Source: Thermoguttaceae bacterium | GTDB taxonomy: Bacteria > Planctomycetota > Planctomycetia > Pirellulales > Thermoguttaceae | Assembly (NCBI GenBank): GCA_017407125.1 | Contig: JAFQXE010000031.1 | Span: 1-64,000, forward strand | Direction: 5' to 3' | DNA length: 64,000 nucleotides | Shown here: one piece after another, positions 11,701 to 19,434 of the stretch | How the letters are laid out: each line of letters begins with the position of its first letter | Numbering within the stretch: position 1 is the stretch's first letter | Program-made: the position numbers and the translations under genes | The notes under the pieces: model-generated | What the model saw: the letters and a program-made list of their open reading frames with translations, nothing else | Database searches by the model: none | What the model was told of the DNA's origin: nothing

Positions 11701-14700
11701 ACGCCGCAGCATTCTCGGTATACCATGTTCGGAACATTTCAATGTCCATGGAAGCATTGGAATAACGAGTCGCTTCGTCGTCAATGTGCATCAAGCCGCG
11801 AGCTTGAAGTTCATTCCAGTCGATGGCGCGAACTTCAACTGGACCTTCGTAAAGGTCAAGTTCTCTGTTGGTTTCATCGCGCCAGCTGGTTCCAACCAGA
11901 TTGGTTGCCTGAGAAATCGCCTGTTCGATGGCTTCTGCCGCTTTAGCGTTGTTAAGCTGGTACAGACCGTCACCGACGTCTTCGTATGCGCCGACAGCAA
12001 ACAAATCAACTCCAATCGCCTGAGTCTGCTGGTTCGCTTTATTAACAAGCGTAAAGCTGATGCTGTCCCAAATGCGGTTGAAGTCTACGTCCAGAGCGAT
12101 ATTGGCAACCGCAGTAACGCCGTCTCGTTTGGTATTGGCGACAGAATCGCTGTGGATAATCGCCGAAGGAGCCAAATCCGTCGAAACAGGGGTAACTGTG
12201 TTGGTTGTTGTACCGGCATTGTCGTCAGTTCCGTCGTCGGTTCCATCGCCGTTGTCTGCCGCAAGCGTATCAACAGCAGCGTCTATCTGGGTGAACATAA
12301 CGCCGGAGGATTCGCCGCGAAGCAATCCAAACTGGGATTCCAAAACGGACGCCAACGCTCCGATAACAACGTTTTGAACGTTCTTGAATTCCACTTCGTT
12401 CTGACGAAGCGTTTCGTACTGAGGATCGTACTTGAACAACAGCTGAGCGTTGGTCAAAACCATCGCTATAACGCTGTTAACATCGCCGTGACATTCGTAT
12501 TTTCCGGTCAGATCCTGAATCTCGGTGATAATCTCGTCTGGCGTTGACGGGTCCCGCTTGAGATCTCTCAACAGATCGATCATTCGCTGTGACGTAAACG
12601 TTACCAGAGTGCCGTCTTCGTCAACTTTGTCTTTGGTAATCGTGCCGAAATAGTCGCCCTGATTAGCTCTGCTGGTATTCCCGGTGGGATTGAAGAAATT
12701 GGTCAGGTCGGCAAACGGTTCGTCGCCGTACTTGGCTTGCAAAATCTTCGACTGCGTATCGATCAGGCCTCTCATGTTATCGAGGAACAATTTATACGGA
12801 CCAGTTGTCGACAAACTGACGCCCTTAATGTACGGAATAATGTCGTTGACAGAGACGTCTGGACCGTAACCGGCGTAGGTAACAATAACGTCGCCGTCTG
12901 CGTCCAGCCCAACCTGTCCGACCAGCTGGCTGTAATCCCAATAAGTCGGATTGTCAATGTTGAACGTAGCGCTGTTAACGCGATAGACGTTGCGGACTTT
13001 ATTGACCGTCTTCTTAATCTCGGTTGCCGGCTCTTCCGATGTATTTTCACCGGTTCCATCGTCGTCGAGATTGGCGTTAGTTCCATCGTCTTCCTGTTCA
13101 ACTTCAACTTCAGTAACCTTGACTTTGTACTGTTCAGCGTAGACGCCGGAAGAAATCTCGCCGGTAGAATCGGTGTCGGTTTCCAGACCTGTCCAGCTGA
13201 TGATGAAGTCGCCCGTGTCAGACCAGGCAGCCTGCGGGTCTTTACCGCCGTTATTGTCCGTTCCGCCAACGACGTACTCTTCCTGAATCAGACCGAATTC
13301 TTCGTCGGTCGGATAGATCGTATTGTATACCGAAGCGTGGATTTCTGACATGTAGTAGAAATCTTCTTCGTAATAGTAGTTGAAGTAGTGGTTGTAGAAC
13401 GTGTAGTACGGGAACTGGATGTCCATCAACGGGTTGTTGGTGTATTCCCAAGTAACGACAAACTGTCCGTTGTCGTCTGCCGCAACAGACGGATTGGTGG
13501 ACGCGCCGGTAACTTCGGTGTCAACGCGGGTTTCAGCGCTGACAGCCTTGCCGTTCTTGTCGTAACGCTGCATGTAAACGCCGTTGAAGTAGCTGATCGT
13601 TTGCCCTTCAGAATCCCAGACGATGACAAAGTTGCCGTCCAGGTCCATCGCGACGTCCGGGTTGCGCTGCGCGTTGGTCGTTGACGTATTGACGCGGAAT
13701 TCCTTGGACGTTTCGACAACGGACTGGATGTAAACCGTCTTGGAATCCTTCTGATAGTAGTTTTGCGAATAATCGTCAGGATCGACTTCGATATAGGTGT
13801 ACGTATCGACCGTGTTGACCATCATGTCGGACGGCCAAAGTTTTTCCGATTCTTCTTCAACGTAAGCGTCGTTGAGGTAGGAATGGTCGTTAATGTAGTT
13901 GCGAGCGGAGTACGTCTTGGCGTAGATGTCTGTATAGCTGCCGCGAACGAGAACGTTCGAGACTTCGCTTTGCCATGTAATGACAAAATCGCCGTCTGCG
14001 TCCATTGCCACAGCGGGATTGAGCTGATTGTAATAGGTAACCTCTTTGAAGGGGTCGTCCGAGTCCGCCGGGTCGGCTTCTTCCAGAGAGTTGACGCGGA
14101 ATTCAGAACTGGATTCCTTAACCGTTACCACTTTCAAAATCGCGTCTTCAGACAAGCTGTCAGTTCCATCGTTTGCCAACGCGGTCAAAAGCGGATGGTT
14201 GATGTAGGAACTGCTTCCAACAAACGTGATGTCGTAGACGTAACCGTCCAGAGAGTTGCCCTCTGCGTCCGTCAAACCGTAAACCGGAACGACCAACACT
14301 TCCGGATAAACGCCGCCGGAAACAAGCATGTCGGATTCGGTCGCAGGACCTTCCAGGAGATCTCGGCGCTGAGCGTTGATTCGGTCTGGAGCCGGCATGA
14401 AAATCGGCGCCATGAGGTTGGTGTTTTTCTTTGCGTCAAACGCTCTTTGAATGTTGTCCGCCGTATCCAGAGGTTTGGTTGGATCGACCTTAATATTATT
14501 ATACAGACACGGAGCGCTGACAATGGAAATATCAGCAGAGACTTCAAATCCTGCCGCGTCGTTTCCTTCCGGGTTTTCCTGATAGATCGCCAGGTTCGGA
14601 ACGCCGGTGTAAACCCATTTCGAGCCATCCCAGGTTGCCTGAATGTCTTCCGAATAGACGTACACGTAGAATTCCGTGGGGCTGACCGCTTTGACAACGC

Positions 14701-15532
14701 AGTCGTTAAGATATTTGCCCTGCGTCTGACCCAAGCCGCGCAATTTTGCCTGAAGTTCAGCCGCGTTGGTTTCCATGGAATTGGTGTAGTTCAAAACGTC
14801 CTGGTCAGTTTCAGCGTCAATAGACAGCGTCTTGGCGTATTCTTCGTTAAACGTAAACGTAGAAACCGTGGACTGACCGGTGCTGTCGTAAGCGTAAATC
14901 GAGAATCGGGCGTTGATGCTGTCCTGATTAGCGGTCAAAGGCTGAGCTTCTGACGTAAACGAGATTTTGTAAACCAGGCCAGAGGCGATTTTTGTATCGA
15001 CCGTGGGATCTTCCACCATGCTGTCCGGGTCCAGATTTTGCATCTGACCGTAGAACAGGCTGATGTTGGAATAAGTTCCGGTGGTGTAGGCGTCGTAATC
15101 CAGATACAAACGCTGCGTTTCGTTGGTCAGGTAACGAGCGTAAATGTTCCAGTCCAGAGCCGGAGAAAGCGTTGTGCCGTCAATCACAGGCTGGAACTGG
15201 CTCGTTTCGCCTTCCTTGGTCGTGTAGATGATATCCGGACGCTCCCAGACAACCACAAGGTCTCCATCCTCATCGCCGCCCAAGTCGTAATCGACCGAAA
15301 GGTTATTGTCGCGCAGGTTTTGAATCTGCTCAATGATGTCTGAACTCGTTTCGTAAATCGGCAACTCGTTGACGTAAAAACTTGCCGTCGAAGCAGCGGT
15401 TACTGTCAGCAACTCACGAGATTCCAAGGCGTCCATAACCAGATGACGCTCCTTACGATTATTTTTCTTCTCCTTTTTGGAGAACAGTTCGGAGAAAACC
15501 TGCTTCATCAATGGAAAACGGAACATAGTCAT
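2777..15532 (-). CDS. Giant LEPR-XLL-like surface repeat protein (4251 aa)
   Basis: Predicted secreted or surface-displayed giant protein; function unknown. A basic N-terminus (residues 1-30) is followed by the motif LESRELL (36-42), a variant of the LEPR-XLL signal typical of planctomycete giant proteins. About twenty degenerate repeats of the type (S/N)PxVAMDxxGxFVITW, each with a following YARRY-like strand, spread from about residue 75 to 3150. They resemble beta-propeller or VCBS-type blades. Two bacterial Ig-like segments, marked by NPENWQLTKDG and NPSNWNIYRTDLEG, interrupt the array. The last 1000 residues are Ser/Thr/Asp/Asn-rich without this repeat, like a beta-solenoid. ATG 15532 follows AAAGGA. 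Long open frames on the opposite strand are composition shadows. An adhesin or cell-envelope role is inference. Confidence 0.85.
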   Translation of the reverse strand: MTMFRFPLMKQVFSELFSKKEKKNNRKERHLVMDALESRELLTVTAASTASFYVNELPIYETSSDIIEQIQNLRDNNLSVDYDLGGDEDGDLVVVWERPDIIYTTKEGETSQFQPVIDGTTLSPALDWNIYARYLTNETQRLYLDYDAYTTGTYSNISLFYGQMQNLDPDSMVEDPTVDTKIASGLVYKISFTSEAQPLTANQDSINARFSIYAYDSTGQSTVSTFTFNEEYAKTLSIDAETDQDVLNYTNSMETNAAELQAKLRGLGQTQGKYLNDCVVKAVSPTEFYVYVYSEDIQATWDGSKWVYTGVPNLAIYQENPEGNDAAGFEVSADISIVSAPCLYNNIKVDPTKPLDTADNIQRAFDAKKNTNLMAPIFMPAPDRINAQRRDLLEGPATESDMLVSGGVYPEVLVVPVYGLTDAEGNSLDGYVYDITFVGSSSYINHPLLTALANDGTDSLSEDAILKVVTVKESSSEFRVNSLEEADPADSDDPFKEVTYYNQLNPAVAMDADGDFVITWQSEVSNVLVRGSYTDIYAKTYSARNYINDHSYLNDAYVEEESEKLWPSDMMVNTVDTYTYIEVDPDDYSQNYYQKDSKTVYIQSVVETSKEFRVNTSTTNAQRNPDVAMDLDGNFVIVWDSEGQTISYFNGVYMQRYDKNGKAVSAETRVDTEVTGASTNPSVAADDNGQFVVTWEYTNNPLMDIQFPYYTFYNHYFNYYYEEDFYYMSEIHASVYNTIYPTDEEFGLIQEEYVVGGTDNNGGKDPQAAWSDTGDFIISWTGLETDTDSTGEISSGVYAEQYKVKVTEVEVEQEDDGTNANLDDDGTGENTSEEPATEIKKTVNKVRNVYRVNSATFNIDNPTYWDYSQLVGQVGLDADGDVIVTYAGYGPDVSVNDIIPYIKGVSLSTTGPYKLFLDNMRGLIDTQSKILQAKYGDEPFADLTNFFNPTGNTSRANQGDYFGTITKDKVDEDGTLVTFTSQRMIDLLRDLKRDPSTPDEIITEIQDLTGKYECHGDVNSVIAMVLTNAQLLFKYDPQYETLRQNEVEFKNVQNVVIGALASVLESQFGLLRGESSGVMFTQIDAAVDTLAADNGDGTDDGTDDNAGTTTNTVTPVSTDLAPSAIIHSDSVANTKRDGVTAVANIALDVDFNRIWDSISFTLVNKANQQTQAIGVDLFAVGAYEDVGDGLYQLNNAKAAEAIEQAISQATNLVGTSWRDETNRELDLYEGPVEVRAIDWNELQARGLMHIDDEATRYSNASMDIEMFRTWYTENAAALQFETGVTRFDNLTFNDILDFINNENLTDQERRGRIDGLPVIFEIVFQGSVHDLELSMTWENATVRNAEAQTLTLNPNVEGTLYYAIQVNGEPDAFENPGQLLTFDCTDEDSVNSSIDSLRAYLVNLGYNPVDVELVSAPQDDDGETIWGVGEYQIRIVFAGNVGENITMQYYGTFVLPPLTDEGGYNPADYPWLRSGRFRTIQDGGTHNRARYGISMYYYGDLGTPQTDATINVTPEGSFQIGYLQHELYNSRTMSNQYANSTFNSYSNTNVLVRAFTEATDTAGPKVSGLNIDGKRVQQNAEINGENINYVIVYFNEEMMYYDYRTKFYNSESADWDNSVINPENWQLTKDGTPLQGVITDIYYGMNMSQYILDENGNPLSEFGSNKWEAVIMLDSSLVNGSYEIVANKRLEDVKGNRLNSNGENTDGNDTNFSFNVTTYDAEGPFTGEGTDKNYFEQTLEGDSDFRWSPNAVGINDDGDTVTVWISENDEGIENIYYQIEYAELVDGDYVVNPEKTVKLTLFDETGVDRSIYPGEEHNIQHASVAMGEDGDFIITWSEYNLDSSTGKVSWDVYARRYNLDGTPKDSLPTLLSYEEGGNNHESLRVNTSTLGDQMYSSVAISALGNYAITWMSLDYQDASEKINADWDIYAAQYYADGSRRVDEVATQEILFSSAIYSGSFQIQYTPDQSKYLETEEDVRTTSVITIVPPVGDAIYGKIQFDGVTLDNTPANFAQIIKKALKEINIDATVEATSYDFFTVKFNKMDDSPIPANLGELAIVPNQLLVSSEGKAINSTVRTKYAADSGEILVNESYMLTPGAAEVQRVSFGTGSNFSNLVSFYFEFDYTDYEGVVHNCKTTEPVVFRPGMLGTAADENAGDNDADMSDGDQHLIDNDFDADSDESYHRIDSIINALGTFKDQFGNSINIASDEADDRSALDRDTFLLGVDNNKNSVTIYFSNTALGYDISDLRVTGVQVEDKKLAVDVTSKEISKGTMGGILANPTAIAIANNPDNYYDLESRHQMFPDIGMDAEGNFVVTWTSFGDTKYGDSSTEANVYARRFDTEGNTICVGLVNTDNLEGTQKWSSVDMDRKGDFVISWTSDYEDNIEIYAKRYAFLKAYYAGEAPASQLDPNADNAGSYYTESYDTNKAGFLVDYKGNPIFFHSGDVDGTFTVENYADLEYKAMGGSFIVNTTQLGKQQYSKVAMDANGNFIITWESDDATFNVADKEYTVYAQKYFNNTDTTNGDIGKDGNEMTFSHTAVDGHSDRFPSVAMNSDGDWIVAWTCFPERDDTQSEIWHVVNREKPYDDDTSPVITKFQAVSPVEQGDLFTYVYDNNGNRVTDENGNPVFTWTDNEQRYSVNDNNEINTVDINGNITSNQPLNNPENATYVYDETTQKLDVYKPDGSVTTKDVTVTDELPYEDFTSNGLLNYIFSNDEQTGQKEYAYTDTKDSYLDLDAGKIYNSDYKTQDMDYLISEDYALDENGEQVVALIVGFSEEMSHTGASSVLNPSNWNIYRTDLEGNKILVPIQGIVDREDSMFSVGDDGKNEIVIYIQPGDDGLPALEPGYTYEFIGSTNMEDLNKNPLDGSYSKWDYGKTNGQVGGTESTDFIMEVDVGIPSSLDSGNVSEDPYEFEAADLKGDTLVNYNNQEGIQENSAVAMDQYGNYIVVWETDWIPEDEDGDYQNNPALNRYLYKDGQLIASNSETTNGFRRIMAQMYDYDGNKVGQEFVVMLEEYTHQCSPDVAMDKYGNVVITWVELTDSLDEHVVDSGVGDQEMVTLDPYQDGTNIMAVRFKVTYDNDYYVTNLAQYGDFFQVDNDVRGVKTNPKVAIDSATGNFVITWANEDYSSREDVLVADNNYPNGTVDRYGIYARIYSFTSTDDEPSAIASMKDSRGVYSDKPFLVNVADTTGQCNPSVAMESGNLIVVWQNSTLKSTINGRTFQLDSGGKVVQVNDQVVISENGKYSKYTPSVDMDSKGNVVVTYSSALQDGSEKGIYARTYKVDSNGKQTLKGLNQPEFRVNNKTFDDQFEPVVGLGEDGRCVISWVSFGHEVSDYDASATSRYSYGVFAKWYDDVFSNAAAMQNQKDVQINSLIYGSQFQQDISVNEKGECVFTWTGPGDLSRNYPVKNGESSGDNADNGGNGEGGSGGAGNLTNIHDNLVNGSVLAGVSNHVSTLDYSDIYRRRFLWTANSPSSLSPDFTSDEGTGTVIQNEEIDDDVNKTVIFSVADGTWTMVQDDDDPQQINSKILDVDGNGSEVTLYGSAGADTVRFMTTQRDGKTVDAVEMTNSLGQKITLYNFSKVNVVGRGGSDSVTFDTDKGTESRNFTATGSSATLSTSSYEYSVVDFANIDFNGVSGDTVEINGTNDNDTITLNDNSVTATGTGYTVTAGGFSAVKLNADLSSDENSVDTMKLEAKNITSFNADSNGGQFDTTQYHCDFSGFDTVTANAKSGGSSLAGNPDVSLNVTSPDATLNMYSNKILLSENGKDVVITNFGNVTANIAPEAADCTVRIYDSNGNDSYLFDAASKTATMTLANGYKLTAIGTAAAEAYSKFGGTDSATFNDSDAADTVQTVARVMRMTDGDIADPTAPNSYYVTASGFAVNNAYSTDNQDTVLFVDQTVISGSTTSNDIKDDFTVTCLDNKVMAFMQSTVKTSYSNTAWGFNTIVATSHSYSAVDTARVSDGSGDLAATTFDVSPEAINMVLANGTTVDVYGFRNKVVGSDESAINLYDGYADDTLVIQGANASMSGDVIIFGGNSNTYTITATAPTLTATSVNGGADKATIICSADKVETIDVAHAGESVTVNVADSAGTFNNTVKDFKTATVNKADDKDTATVVIANTAYEMPITVDSAYNKFTYSQNGSYSRGVTVSGALKSLDFRSESAGKLSAVNISLHDSAMEDLLDVTTSSQTAVIEQVATQQTRSFTVSGDDMITVSGDSTMDTKKVDGVFTDWDDWSDTDTWLKGE

Positions 15533-16011
15533 TTTTTAGGGTTCCTTTTGTAAAGGTTGGCAACTCGACCAAAATACAATTTTATACGCACTTATTATAC
15601 AACAATTCAAGAAAAAAAAGGTTTAATATCGCCATATTTTTTCTAAAATAATGTTGCATTTTATAAACACAAGTACGATTATAACGGTTATATACGATGC
15701 CCTACGTCGAAAGATACCGATTTTTATTTGATAGAATTATCTGTATTTATTCATTTTGCCCCTGACTAAATACGATTCTATATTTATTATGAGCAACTTT
15801 TTCAACAAAAGTTCCCAATAATCGGCGCCTTTTCGCAACTTTTTAGGATTTTATAGTGTATAATACTACAAATCCAAAGGGCATTATGCGCTTTCGATTT
15901 AATATCGGGATTGAAATAAATTATTTTTACAATTTTTTTTCATTCCTGTATTTCCCAAACAACCATTACCAACATACCATCTTAACCCCATTTCACCCAA
16001 CCGTTTCAATT
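15533..16011. other. AT-rich intergenic region between divergent genes
   Basis: About 480 bp of strongly AT-rich DNA between the divergent giant gene and the TraB-like gene. A TATAAT hexamer lies at 15859-15864 without a convincing -35 partner. The open frame continuing upstream from the TraB-like gene to 15856 is judged non-coding, because the signal peptide begins at 16012. I see no RNA gene here. Confidence 0.5.
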
Positions 16012-16965
16012 ATGCTCAAAACCCGCATTTTATCTCTGATCCTTATGGCAGGGCTCTTCTGCGCTGCACCGTTAGCATTTGCTGAAAATGCCACTGCTGA
16101 AGCTCCTGAAAAGGTCGAAAAATCAGATTCTGTCAAAGAATCCTCAAAAAAAGCTGCTAAAAACAAAAAGAAACAGGACGAAGAATTCCAGTACGTCCGA
16201 GTCGTCCGAGACAAGGAAGCCAAAAAAGGCTCATTGGACACGGCAGTTCGCAAGTTCGTTGGAGAAAACGGCGTTTGCGTCGATCTGGTCGGCGCCATTC
16301 ACGTTGCTGAAAAGTCCTATTACAAGGAACTCAACAAGCTCTTTGAAGAATACGACGTCGTTCTGTACGAAGTCGTTGCGGAAGAAGGAACTCGTCCGGA
16401 ACCGTCTGAAGAAGACAAATCGCCTTCGAGCGTCATTGGATTTGCTCAATTCCAGTTCGCCAACCTTCTCGGTCTGGTTCATCAGCTTGAACATATCGAT
16501 TACAAAAAAGAAAATATGGTTCACGCCGACCTCTCCCCCAAAGAATTTTCTGAAGCCATGAAAGCGCGCAACGACGGCTTTGCCGCCTGGTACTTCCGCG
16601 AAGTGGGCTTCTCCATGGCTCGAAAAAATCCCAAAGCTTCAGATACCGACGATTCCAAGGTAATTATGGCTTTCTTCAAGAAAAATCGGAAAAAAGCTCT
16701 CAAAGACGCCTTGGCTGACCAGTTTGCCACCATGGACAGCGAATTAGCCATGAAGGGTAACTCTGACGGCACGTCTATTATTACAGACAGAAACAACAGA
16801 GTTTTGGAAAAGCTGAAGGGAATCCTTGACGAAGGTTCCAAAAAGAAGATCGCTATTTTCTACGGAGCCGCGCATCTGCCGGAATTCTCAGAAAAACTCC
16901 AGAGCGATTTCAATCTCAAACCGCAGGACGATCAAACACTCTGGCTGGAAGCCTGGAAATTCTGA
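16012..16965 (+). CDS. TraB/GumN-like family protein, secreted
   Basis: The 317-residue product starts with a signal peptide (MLKTRILSLILMAG, then APLAFA). A Lys/Glu-rich stretch follows, then a TraB/GumN-like domain. The N-terminal marker GAIHVAEKSYYKELN with YDVVLYEVV and the C-terminal IFYGAAHLPEF match the paired GxxH and GxxHxxG signatures of this family, which shares a fold with Tiki-type metalloproteases. Catalytic activity is not proven for most bacterial members. ATG 16012 was chosen because the 52 codons upstream encode no plausible signal. A strong terminator follows. Confidence 0.75.
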   Translation: MLKTRILSLILMAGLFCAAPLAFAENATAEAPEKVEKSDSVKESSKKAAKNKKKQDEEFQYVRVVRDKEAKKGSLDTAVRKFVGENGVCVDLVGAIHVAEKSYYKELNKLFEEYDVVLYEVVAEEGTRPEPSEEDKSPSSVIGFAQFQFANLLGLVHQLEHIDYKKENMVHADLSPKEFSEAMKARNDGFAAWYFREVGFSMARKNPKASDTDDSKVIMAFFKKNRKKALKDALADQFATMDSELAMKGNSDGTSIITDRNNRVLEKLKGILDEGSKKKIAIFYGAAHLPEFSEKLQSDFNLKPQDDQTLWLEAWKF

Positions 16966-16994
16966 TTTCAGGGTTCAAACGCAGCAAACCACTC

Positions 16995-17034
16995 AAAGCC
17001 GACGAATCTTTACGGATTCGTCGGCTTTTTTAAT
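16995..17034. terminator. Bidirectional terminator, overlaps the end of the DUF1570 gene
   Basis: A 14-bp perfect stem AAAGCCGACGAATC / GATTCGTCGGCTTT (16995-17008 and 17015-17028) followed by a T run. The stop codon of the minus-strand gene (17010-17012) sits in the loop, so the last codons of that gene form one arm. Confidence 0.9.
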
Positions 17035-17867
17035 TCTTTCCAATACGTTTTATATTCAGATTTGTATTTAGGTTTCATCTGGTTAATCATATTGGTAAAA
17101 GAAGGGAAAGTCCCCTGCTCTTTTTCCCGTTCATTAGCGTTTTTACATAAAATCAGATAATTAGCCAGGATTTTCTGTCGAGACGGATCGTTGATCATAA
17201 AATTCATCCACGACCACGAGTTCCGATAATGGATTTCCAAAAAATCGCCCATTTTTTTGATGTTTTCCAACTTTTTCAAATCTGGAACCGGCGCTAGCAG
17301 GTTATACGAGACGTTTCTTTTTATCTGGGAAAAATAGGGTTCTTTATAGACGCGCTGCTCTTTTGGCGCTTCAAAGTATTCCGCCAGCCCTTCGTCAATC
17401 CAAATGGGTAATCGACCGATTTTGGAATGAAGAAGCGCGTGAGTGCCTTCGTGCCGCAAATCGACGGCGAACTCTTCGTGTAAAAACGTAAATATTTGCC
17501 CCGGTTTGTCTTTTTCCATCGCGAACAGAGCGCGACGCATTGGCGCCCCGGGATACTCTTTTTGAATATAAGCCGTATACGTCTTGACGTCCGCGAAAAT
17601 ATAGAGTTTTATCTTTTCCTGACACGGCGGCAGAGAGAATCGGGCGCTCAGTTCCCTGTCCAGATCGGCGATTTGCTCCAGCGTCTTTCGTACTAAATTA
17701 ATATCGACGTTGAGATAGATTTCAAACGGGCCGTAGGCGTATTCGCTTTGCCATTCCTGCGCCGGTACGGTTCCAGAAGACAGCAGAATAATGAGAACCG
17801 CCGCCAAAAAAGAAAGACGGAATCGCAGAAGGCGAAAACCGAAATACTCATTTCTCGACTTTTGCAT
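17010..17867 (-). CDS. DUF1570-type putative secreted metallopeptidase
   Basis: Product of 285 residues. A signal anchor follows MQKSRNEYF, with a hydrophobic core and a probable cleavage after VPAQ. The motif LRHEGTHALLH is an HExxH-like zinc site (HEGTH), and IDEGLAEYFE supplies a likely third ligand, as in DUF1570 proteins common in planctomycetes. Peptidase activity is inferred from the motif. ATG 17867 is preferred to the TTG at 17894 because it gives a normal signal peptide and is preceded by AGGAAAG. The gene follows the LRR lipoprotein gene by 27 bp and probably shares its transcript. Confidence 0.75.
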   Translation of the reverse strand: MQKSRNEYFGFRLLRFRLSFLAAVLIILLSSGTVPAQEWQSEYAYGPFEIYLNVDINLVRKTLEQIADLDRELSARFSLPPCQEKIKLYIFADVKTYTAYIQKEYPGAPMRRALFAMEKDKPGQIFTFLHEEFAVDLRHEGTHALLHSKIGRLPIWIDEGLAEYFEAPKEQRVYKEPYFSQIKRNVSYNLLAPVPDLKKLENIKKMGDFLEIHYRNSWSWMNFMINDPSRQKILANYLILCKNANEREKEQGTFPSFTNMINQMKPKYKSEYKTYWKELKKPTNP

Positions 17868-17894
17868 ACCGTCTTTCTTTCCTGTTAGCTCCAA

Positions 17895-19259
17895 TTATTT
17901 AATAACTTTGACATCCGGACGAGCCTGGATGAAGGCATTAATGGCGTCTTCCGTCAAGGATGGACACAGATAAATATTGAGTTCCTTAAGGGACTTGCAG
18001 CCCTTGAGGCTTTCCAGCGCCTTGTCAGAGAGCAGCGGTTCGCCGTCGTCGCCGGTCGCCTTGCCGTTTTCCGACAGGTTGAGCGACGTCAACGATTCCG
18101 ACTTCGCCAGTTCTGCAATGCCTGCGTCGGTAATCTTGGCGCAGTTTTTAATATTGAGCGTTGTCAGTTTGGGCATCGTTCCGAACAGCGTCAACGCTTC
18201 GTCGCCGAGCTGAGTGTTCCACAGATCAAGGGTTTTGACGTTGACCAGGCCTTTGAAGAACTCCATGTCGGCGTCGCGAACGATGCTTTCAGCGAAGAAC
18301 AGTTCTTCCAGCTGCGGCATTTCCGCCAGGAAGTCCAAATCGCAGGTCATTTCGCGGAGCGTGAGCTTCTTCAGATTTTTCAGCTCTTTAATTGGCGAAA
18401 CGTCCATCATATCCGTTCGCATAATAACCAATTCTTTCAGATTGGCGAATTCTGGCAGAATTTCCAATGCAGAATCGGTAATCGCGAGGTCTTCCAAAGA
18501 CAGGCTTTTCAGGTTGACGAGCGTCTTGAGTTCCTGGAAAGAATAGTCCATGATTTCACGAGCGTTACGCAGTTTCAGGCTTTCCAACGTCGTCATTTCA
18601 GCCAACGCCTGGCAGGCGGAACCGGTCAAGCGCAAACCGCGAAGGTCGAGAGCGCGAAGCTTCATACCCTTCAGAGCGATAACGCCTTCATCGCCGATTT
18701 TCGTGTACAGAAGCGCGAGGTTGTCCAGTTTCGGAGCCTTGGCGACGTATTCCATACCGGCGTCTGTCATATTGGCGCAGCCGCGAAGGTTGAGAACCTT
18801 CAATTCCGGGAAGTCCGGAACGGACTTCAGACCTTCGTCCGTAATGCCGCAGTTGAGCATAAGCAGCTGCTGCAGCTTGGGCATTTTGGCAAGCAGCGCA
18901 AAGTTTTCATCGTTGACGCTGGGGCTGGAAATCGACAGTTTGACGACATCGGACAGCTGAGCGATAAGTTCAACGTCAGCCGGTTCGAACGACTTGTTCA
19001 TAATGTCGACTTCGACGATCGCGCCGTCTTTTTCAACGTACGTTCCCTGAACTTCAGTAATGCGCGCAATAGCTTTTTCTTTCAGTTCCGGGGAAATCGT
19101 AGACGCATTTTTGACTTCTGGCGCTTTATCTTCGCAGGCTTTTTTGCCGCAGCAAGTTTTAACGTGGGCGTCGCCCTCGCCCTTTTCCGGCAGACACGGC
19201 TGGCAGCCAATACAGATCGCCATGACGCAAACCATGGCGGCAAGCAGAACTTTTCGCAT
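17895..19259 (-). CDS. Leucine-rich repeat lipoprotein-like protein
   Basis: Product of 454 residues. The N-terminus MRKVLLAAMVCVMAICIGC is a hydrophobic signal ending in Cys, probably a lipoprotein signal although the -3 residue is atypical. A short Cys/Lys-rich linker is followed by at least ten LRR units of the bacterial Cys-containing type (for example LKVLNLRGCANMTDAG and LTTLNIKNCAKITDAG). These fold as a solenoid and usually bind proteins. No catalytic domain is seen. It lies directly upstream of the DUF1570 gene. ATG 19259 is chosen over a TTG nine bases upstream. Confidence 0.8.
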   Translation of the reverse strand: MRKVLLAAMVCVMAICIGCQPCLPEKGEGDAHVKTCCGKKACEDKAPEVKNASTISPELKEKAIARITEVQGTYVEKDGAIVEVDIMNKSFEPADVELIAQLSDVVKLSISSPSVNDENFALLAKMPKLQQLLMLNCGITDEGLKSVPDFPELKVLNLRGCANMTDAGMEYVAKAPKLDNLALLYTKIGDEGVIALKGMKLRALDLRGLRLTGSACQALAEMTTLESLKLRNAREIMDYSFQELKTLVNLKSLSLEDLAITDSALEILPEFANLKELVIMRTDMMDVSPIKELKNLKKLTLREMTCDLDFLAEMPQLEELFFAESIVRDADMEFFKGLVNVKTLDLWNTQLGDEALTLFGTMPKLTTLNIKNCAKITDAGIAELAKSESLTSLNLSENGKATGDDGEPLLSDKALESLKGCKSLKELNIYLCPSLTEDAINAFIQARPDVKVIK

Positions 19260-19377
19260 AACAAACAACTCCTTGTTAGAGGTTTAGGAAGGATTCAAGA
19301 CCCTACAGGGTCTAACGGTTTATATTTTTTATTATATATAGGAATAATCTTTTTTCAATGGGGGAGGATTAATTCAG

Positions 19378-19434
19378 GAGCTTCTAGCTCCTAGCTCTTA
19401 GCTAATAGCTAGTGGCTAATAGCTCCCTACTGCC
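19378..19434. repeat. Tandem AGCTCCTAGCT/AATAGCT repeat
   Basis: A degenerate run of GCTCCTAGCTCTTAGCTAAT units immediately downstream of the hydrolase stop codon. It belongs to the same loose class as the runs at 2604, 29776, 38722 and 51069. Confidence 0.6.

Noticed and set aside
2720..14953. Long open frames (up to 682 codons) on the plus strand opposite the giant gene
   Set aside because: They are antisense shadows produced by the codon composition of the giant gene; their translations are low-complexity and without domains.
15856..16011. Upstream start of the TraB-like gene
   Set aside because: The 52 extra codons are AT-rich, encode no signal and precede a complete signal peptide at 16012.
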